DNA of 64,000 nucleotides, from the NCBI RefSeq assembly GCF_033473495.1, contig NC_088937.1, forward strand, positions 2,480,001 through 2,544,000, written 5' to 3'. Made by a program: the position numbers and the translations under genes. This document shows positions 57,701 through 64,000 of the stretch, piece after piece. The notes beneath the pieces were generated by a model that saw nothing but the letters and a program-made list of their open reading frames with translations, was not told the DNA's origin and did not search any database. Positions within the stretch are counted from its first letter, which is position 1; every line of letters starts with the position of its first letter. Source of the stretch: Cercospora beticola. Taxonomy: Eukaryota; Ascomycota; Dothideomycetes; Mycosphaerellales; Mycosphaerellaceae.

Positions 57701-60407
57701 GTGCTCTCGACACGACGCCAACATAATCCAGACTCGAGCCAGAGCGATTGGCCCCGTCCTTTGAATGCCGGAGCCCGCACTGAAGTCACATGTTGCATAG
57801 TCAGAAAGTCACATGGAGTCCAGGGCATTTGTGTTCTTTGGAGAACCGAGCATGTTCCCTTGGCATATGCAATACCATCAATGCTCAAACAGCTGCAATG
57901 CACTTCTCGCGATCTCTCATTGTTCCTCGTACAGGCTGACAACCAGGGCGAATGGTACGGTAGTCTCGATGTCGGTCGGCGGCCTCCCTCGAAGGAGACA
58001 AGCTATGCCAGAGCTACTCTTGTTGCCCTCAGCTTGGTTTCCGATACCGACTTCGATTCTACACTACAGTACTCCATGACTTGTTGGACGACTGGGCCGG
58101 TGAAAAGCGACACTACCACGTTCCTTGATGAGCTTAGCTGACCAGTAATCTCTGAGTGAGGCTGTTCACCAAGTGCTCCACGTCTTGCACATGCAATGCA
58201 AGTACTACAGTATATGAATTGATCGCAATGCGTCTCTGACCACGATGTCAAGCTCTTCATCACGCTTGCAATCGTGATCGACGTACTGGAAGTCGACATC
58301 TCGAGCTTACACATGTGCTACTATTGCAAAGCGTTGCAACATGCCGAACAATCATGATGGTCTCGACCCACGAAGAACGACGCATCTCCGATCACCTGCT
58401 CCACCTTTCTGTACGCATGTGTTCTCCAACAAGACGCAGCTGGCCTTTCTCGCGATTTCTAGAAGTTGTACCAGCAGCTCCACACTCCAAACCCCTGAAC
58501 TCTATCCTCCTCACGCATCGGTGCACCCTGCGCATGGTAGCTGCAACCTGGACAGAACATGGCTAGCTTTTCGAGCTCCGTCTGATTCAAACTCTATCAC
58601 TCTATAACCTTGTACCTGGCAATCGCGAGCACCTCCGCTCCCAGCATTGGCGTTGGCGTCATTGCTGCCCTGCATGCTGATGAGCAGTGCGGGTGAAGCG
58701 GCGGTTGCCGTGTGAAGACAAGACCTGTACAACGCAGCTGACATCCATCTCACAGGGTGAGAAAAGCGATAGCTCTGCAATCGCCGATGAATGTATACAG
58801 TATCGAAATGAGAGCTCGACAGATACGGAGACTTGTGGACTTGTCGATAAAACAGAGCTTCTTATCGGTGGTTCCATCAATTCTGGCATTCGCTACTGCC
58901 TGTTTTGCCAGGCCAGGCTCCAAAATAAGTACAGTACCAAAGTTTGCTGTCGTTCCGTAAGCTCTAACCTGTTTCTTGGCATGACAGGGGTCTGTAGGCT
59001 CTGATCATCAGAGACAGGCTTAAGATGTCGACTGCTTGGCTCTTGCAGTGCATGGAAGTTTCGAGATTCGTTCGCTCGCCTTATTACTCGCTGGACATGA
59101 GTTTCGGCAGTCGCTTGGGTCGAGGTGCTGATGATGGGACACGTGCACTGCGCTGCGACACGGTTCCAGACAGTTGAAGAACATCAAAGATACTGGTCGA
59201 GAACCCAACAGGAGAGCGTTGGCCTGTCAACTTCATCCATGAGGAAGCGCAGATTGGACAACCGAATGACAGTTTCCGATTCGGATACCGCAACGTGGAA
59301 CATGAGACTTCGCACTCGAGAGTTCAGCATTCTAGACTCCTGAATGACAAAGACTTTCAAGACTGATGATGAGGGTACGGCACATGTACGGCACAGCTCT
59401 GATGAACTTGAATTGACTTAATTGTTTGTTGTTGATGAGCAGTGGCCTGACTGAGGATGAGCTTCCGTGCCTGAACCAACAACTTCTTGTACTCAGGTAC
59501 TGAGTTCGACCCTGCTGAGTTACGGCTGCAAGAGACCACTCTATCGGGCTACTGTACGTTTGAGGAAGGAGGGAGACCGACAGTTGAGTTCCTTGTGCTG
59601 TTGCCGTTTTTCGCAGTTTGTTGTCTCGTGTTTGTCTCTCTTCAGGTGTGCGGTAGAATCCAGATTCGTCGTCGAGAAATTCGAAGATAGATATGAGAAT
59701 ATCATCAACGGAATACGGACAGTCGGATGCTACGAGTGTCTCGAGGAAGTAGATATCGATCTACGATGCACAGTAGAGAAATAACATGTTCGAGATTGCA
59801 AAGCGATGCCACTTCCATCATTTCATCACAGTAGCTGTTGTATTCCACCACAAACATGAACCATTGCTGTACTCAAACATCAGATGACAAAACTACCCAT
59901 CTCTTCATCATCGTACTTGCCATGATTCATCACAAAGCACAGGCGTGGCATCAATCTGCAGTGGAATCAGTAAAACATAATCACAGCAAAGAGAAGAAGA
60001 CATCGAAAATTGAGACAGGAAGAGAGAAGAGTTTTTGCGCCTTTAAAAATTGTGTTGTTCAGTACAATCACTCTTATGGAGTGATGCTTTACAAATGGTA
60101 TGGTTGTTGTCATCCATCAGTGAAGCTAAGCGTTCCCATCCTTCCCGCTACTTTGTCCATTTGTACAGGGGATATCATATCTGCAGTTTTGTCATTTTCA
60201 ATAACGCCCAGCCCTCGGTGCTTTGCACCATGCCTTTCCAAAAAGAACTCCTAGATACCATGCTTCTGCAGTATGTTGTTGTTGTGAGAATGAAAAAAAG
60301 AAAAACCAGTTGGACAAAGTATTGGGGTGCCAACACCATGGACAGCAATGTGCCGACAGCGTTGACGTAGAAGGGAGGCTGTGAACTAACACGAGCGCGC
60401 AGGATGA
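57701..60407. other. long intergenic region
   Basis: 2.7 kb in which I find no supported gene. Short frames on both strands overlap each other, none with a domain, signal peptide or splice support. Composition is ordinary, without RIP. It may hold UTRs, a lncRNA or short multi-exon genes that cannot be resolved by eye. Confidence 0.4.
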
Positions 60408-62465
60408 TTACATATCCATCCTGAAGTGGCCGATTTCAGAGTAACCGGCATCATCGTCAAAGAGACTGGGTTCCGGCCAGCGTCGCTGTACCTCGACAGG
60501 GCGCTGTACCGTCGTTGGCTGTGTCTTGATCGGAAGTGGCGGTTGCTTGTGCTCGCGCCAATTGTTGTCCTCTTGCCAGATTTTGGCACTGACAGAGTTC
60601 GACCGAGGTCGTTGAGGGCTTGCTTGGCGCCACGAAGGCGCACGCTCACGTTGTCGTTTGGGCTCAGGCTCTAAAGTGGATTGCGGCTGAGGCTGGGCCT
60701 TGTTCTTCTTGCTGCCGAAGGAGGTGAAGCTGGCAAATGCATCCGAATACTTGGTCTTGGGTGGAGTGGCAACAGCGGTGATAGGAGTGACAGCAGGCAC
60801 TGGGTCCTGTCGAGCACGGCGGAAGTTACCAAGCGCCGCCCAGCGGTCCAGAATGGAAGATGACTTGACTTTAGGCAGCACCTTCGCAGGCTGGTCAGCG
60901 TTACCATCGATCTCGGTCTCAGTCAGGGGTGTCGCAGAGCGCGCGTTGACATCGAGTCGAGCGAACGCTTGACGTGGCGTCACACTGCCTCGACCGTCTT
61001 CCAAAGCGATGATGTTGAGTTGAGGAGTGCTTGGTTCGACGGCGCGCGATTCATCGAACACCATTCCAGTCTGGTCAAGTATGGGATCGCTGTCAACGAT
61101 TGCTTCCTCTGCAGCGTCGGCTTCTTCCTCCTCCTCGTCCCAGAGATCGCTCCAGCTCTTAGAGAAGCCACCACTGGTACCATAGGGAGAGGTCTTTGGG
61201 CGAGAGAAGCTGATTGGCAAGGATCCCACGAAACCAGACTTTGGCTTCTTGAGAGAAGAAGCCGTAGAGTGCATGGACTTCATAGACTTGGTGGACTTAT
61301 AAGACAAGCCCAAGCCCGAGTCGACATTGGAAGAGAGGGAAGCCTCGTCGGCGTCGACGTACTGCCACTCTGAGTTGTTGGCAGACGCGGGAAACAAGTC
61401 CATGTCTTCGTCTTGGATTGTAGACAACTGACGGGTCGGCTTCTGCGGCGTCTTGAGCAGGGCGGCGGTCCATGGGAAAGAGTCCACACCTGGAAGGTTG
61501 GGGCTGGTCACCGAGGGCGTTCGCAACGGCTCGCGAGCAGCGGTTGCGATTGGAGCGATTTCGCATTGATCAGTGCAGAAGTCGTCCAACGCCTCATCGT
61601 CGGTAGTGAAGCTGACAACCGCCTCGAGCGCTTCTTTGACGGCAGTCAGAGACCGATTCGACGGGTCAAGAGCCAAGCAATGTTGAAGCACATTGAAAGT
61701 ATCCTGTGACATATTGGGAAAGACGTCAAACAGGCTTTGGCGGTCGCGAGCAAAGTCGTCGAACAGAGGATCCTTGATTGTTGGTGTCGCGAACGGATTG
61801 CGCTGGAACAGGACGTTCAGCAGGACGATGCCAATGGCCCAGACGTCGGCCTGTGCTGGACAGTATCCGTATCCGTAAACACCAGCGTCATACTGTTCGG
61901 GAGCCATGTATCTGTCCGAGCCAACAGCGAACTCTGTGGACCAGGTGTCCGTCGTGGCCAGTCCGAAGTCTCCCAGCTTCATGGTGGCTTCGGAGGTCAG
62001 GAAGATGTTCTCCGGCTTGATGTCGCGGTGGTAGACTCCATTGTCGTGCAAGTGCTCGACGGCGCTGACGAGTTGCAGCATGAAGTCGCGAACGTGACCT
62101 GTTTCAAGTGGTCCCTTGCCCATGCGAATGGCCTCGTAGAGGTCGCCATTGCTGCAGAGCTCAAGCACCATGTACGTATGGTTGTCGGTCTGGAAGCTGG
62201 AGACGGTGTTGACGATGTTGGGGTGCTCCGGCAATCGTGAGTGGATCTTGAGCTCCTCGGAGTAGTCGTCGGTGGCTACTGCAGCTGGGCAGTTGGTGTT
62301 GGCGCCAGATTTGGTGATGCACTTAATGGCGACGTCTTGTCCGGTGTGGGTGTCGTGAGCGGCAAACACCATGCCGAATGAGCCATGGTTGAGTGGTTTG
62401 ACAGTTATAAACCGTCCATTATCGAGTGGTCTTCCTTGTTCAAAGCCATCTCGCATACAGGCCAT
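60408..62465 (-). CDS. Ser/Thr protein kinase, Ran1/Ksp1-like
   Basis: Single exon of 685 aa. Kinase domain at residues 20-290: glycine loop LNHGSFGMVF, catalytic Lys48 (VAIKC), HRD 146-148 (VYHRDIKPENIFL), DFG 166-168, and APE 188-190 (RYMAPEQYD). Complete and therefore probably active. The short hinge LELCSNGDLYEAI and the arrangement of the domain resemble the Ran1/Pat1-Ksp1-Vhs1 group, which links nutrient state to growth and differentiation in yeasts. The 395-residue C-terminal part is low-complexity, with many Ser, Pro and basic residues and an acidic patch (WDEEEEEADAAEE). Group assignment is by resemblance only. Confidence 0.88.
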   Translation of the reverse strand: MACMRDGFEQGRPLDNGRFITVKPLNHGSFGMVFAAHDTHTGQDVAIKCITKSGANTNCPAAVATDDYSEELKIHSRLPEHPNIVNTVSSFQTDNHTYMVLELCSNGDLYEAIRMGKGPLETGHVRDFMLQLVSAVEHLHDNGVYHRDIKPENIFLTSEATMKLGDFGLATTDTWSTEFAVGSDRYMAPEQYDAGVYGYGYCPAQADVWAIGIVLLNVLFQRNPFATPTIKDPLFDDFARDRQSLFDVFPNMSQDTFNVLQHCLALDPSNRSLTAVKEALEAVVSFTTDDEALDDFCTDQCEIAPIATAAREPLRTPSVTSPNLPGVDSFPWTAALLKTPQKPTRQLSTIQDEDMDLFPASANNSEWQYVDADEASLSSNVDSGLGLSYKSTKSMKSMHSTASSLKKPKSGFVGSLPISFSRPKTSPYGTSGGFSKSWSDLWDEEEEEADAAEEAIVDSDPILDQTGMVFDESRAVEPSTPQLNIIALEDGRGSVTPRQAFARLDVNARSATPLTETEIDGNADQPAKVLPKVKSSSILDRWAALGNFRRARQDPVPAVTPITAVATPPKTKYSDAFASFTSFGSKKNKAQPQPQSTLEPEPKRQRERAPSWRQASPQRPRSNSVSAKIWQEDNNWREHKQPPLPIKTQPTTVQRPVEVQRRWPEPSLFDDDAGYSEIGHFRMDM

Positions 62466-64000
62466 AGGGTAATAGTCCGTGGGATTCGTCGAGGTTCGTA
62501 AACAACAAATGGAAAAGGCTCAGCCGCTCCAACACACAATGCCGTTAAAGGTCGTTCGCTGGCAACACACCGTAGTGAACTCCTGCTCGGTCCGCAATAG
62601 CAATACAGAAAACAAGTCGCTCAGTCGCCCGCTGGCGGTAACAAAGTGGTGATGGCCGGAGTTGTGGTAGTTTTAAAGGAACATATGGATTGTCGGTGTT
62701 ATCATGTGTACAAGGAGATTTGTGTTGTTGGTGGAATAGCTCGCCCAGATTTGGCGTGGTCGAGGTGCGCGTCCGTCAAGGAGCAGGTATGGTCGTTATG
62801 GCGTTACAAAGAGATGTGGTGGTGTGTTCGGCTCGGAGTTGTCGGTATAAAGCAAGTACACGGAGAAGTAAATGACAAGAAGAGGAGTAGTCGGTGCGGG
62901 CGGAAGGTGAGGTCGATCGAGGGGTGCGTCGATCCAGAAGAGGGTATGTGAGTCGAGGAGGTATGCGGGCGGAAGAGTAGTGGAGCTGCCTGAGATCGGG
63001 AGCACGCTGCTATTCCTTGTCGAACATCAAAGGGGCGCCAACTGAGTTCGTGAGGCCGGGTTGTTTGTTATAGCAGTGGAGAGCAGGCAGCCAGGCGAGT
63101 GCCTTTGCGTGGGTCTCTTGCGTGATGGGGGTGTTCCAAGATGACAGCTGGAGGCGTGGCTTTGTTTCCTTGTCGAGCGTGCCGATGACGCTGCAAAGAT
63201 CCCGGCGGGCGTAGCGGACACTGGGGACCCTGTTTCGCGCAGTTACATCTGGCGGCGGATGGCGGGGATGGCGGTGATCTCGTAGGAGGTTGCGAGCGTA
63301 GAATGAGGTATGGGCGGCGGGTTGTTGCTGTTGCTCGTTGCTGTCCGCCTGACGTCTAGTCGACTGCTCCCTGACTCTGCGCGGTACGGGTGGACGTGCA
63401 AGAGCTGTGTGTACGGTCGGGAAGGGCTTGCGACGTGTGCAATGCAAGTGCGGTCTGCCCCAATGCGCAGCGGCAGGACGTGGTTTTGACGAGAGACTTG
63501 GTGATGAGAAGGTTACTGAGCGGTGTACGATGGGAGGCTGTTGGACGGGTGGGCGCAGGAGCGGCAGGACGCTTGGGTCTCCAAGCCAGACCTTGCCGCG
63601 CAAGCTAAAGGCACGGATGCAGCCTAGCGTGTATGATCACGCATGCCGAAAATGCTGGGATGGCAGGCGTGACCGAGACTCGTTTGCCACTCACTTCTGT
63701 CCACGGTCTTTGTTCTTCCACGTTCTTCCGCTTTCCGCCTCGAAGCGCCCTTGTCTATCTCGTCGGCGTCGGCGTCGGCGGCAGCAGCAGCGTCGCACTG
63801 TGTCTGCCACTGGCTCACGGGCGCTGATTGATACCTTGAAACGCTTTGCTGGCAGCTCTGACCGAGCGGTAGCTATGCCTGTAGACGCCGTTTCACACCA
63901 AGAGAGCTGTCAGTCCACGTCTTCAGGCTCAAGGGCACTGTCCCTGCAAAGCCAATGGCTGCGCAAGCCTTCGTCAGAGGTGGCCACGACGAACTCTAAG
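62466..64000. other. upstream of kinase gene, right edge
   Basis: 1.5 kb without a firm gene. A minus-strand frame at 63010-63603 (197 codons) is Pro/Arg/His-rich and of shadow-like composition. A long 5' UTR and promoter of the kinase are likely here. Confidence 0.4.

Noticed and set aside
63010..63603. 197-codon minus-strand frame near the right edge
   Set aside because: Pro/Arg/His-rich, no domain, upstream of the kinase where a UTR is expected.
1..64000. CRISPR arrays, rRNA genes, bacterial-type operons
   Set aside because: None seen; gene structure is that of a fungal nuclear genome.

Overview
The window is nuclear DNA from a filamentous ascomycete, most likely a plant-associated Dothideomycete. 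The evidence is the fungus-specific elongation factor eEF3, GT-AG introns mostly of 50-65 nt with CTAAC/CTGAC-type branch sites, a cysteine-rich small secreted protein, and a 20 kb block in which CpA/TpG has been turned into TpA (RIP). The class level is inference; the species cannot be named from this sequence.

Left arm (1-34019), gene-dense. An amino-acid permease, an interrupted tRNA-Leu, an MFS exporter and a divergent C2H2 transcription factor come first. They are followed by a six-cysteine secreted protein and a copper radical oxidase (galactose/alcohol oxidase family). Next is a housekeeping run: IMP2-like mitochondrial peptidase, a DUF4336-like protein, a METTL16-like U6 methyltransferase, a glycolipid transfer protein, a tartrate/D-malate-type dehydrogenase, a basic/acidic nuclear-type protein, a CCCH plus zinc-knuckle protein, a coiled-coil protein and eEF3. 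Two small Cys-rich proteins close the arm. Many genes sit as divergent pairs sharing short promoters.

Middle (34025-53839). One LTR retrotransposon with exactly matching 199-bp LTRs and a TTATG target duplication has been filled by later insertions. These are a Ty3/gypsy element on the minus strand (164-bp LTRs, TAGCG duplication), a Tad-like LINE on the plus strand, and two opposed copies of a 2.3 kb element with 216-bp LTRs. Almost everything is destroyed by RIP. A compact 680-bp LTR element (159-bp LTRs, CTTCT duplication) carrying ten CACGTG E-boxes is nearly untouched inside the ruins.

Right arm (53845-64000). A four-helix membrane protein with a Ser/Pro-rich tail, an F-box-like protein and a Ran1/Ksp1-type kinase are separated by long stretches with no supported gene.

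The most unusual item is the tRNA-Leu(AAG) gene at 2868-3076. Its cloverleaf closes perfectly only after removal of an ordinary 21-nt anticodon-loop intron plus two further 54-nt inserts, in the D-loop and at the B box. Both inserts look exactly like spliceosomal introns.
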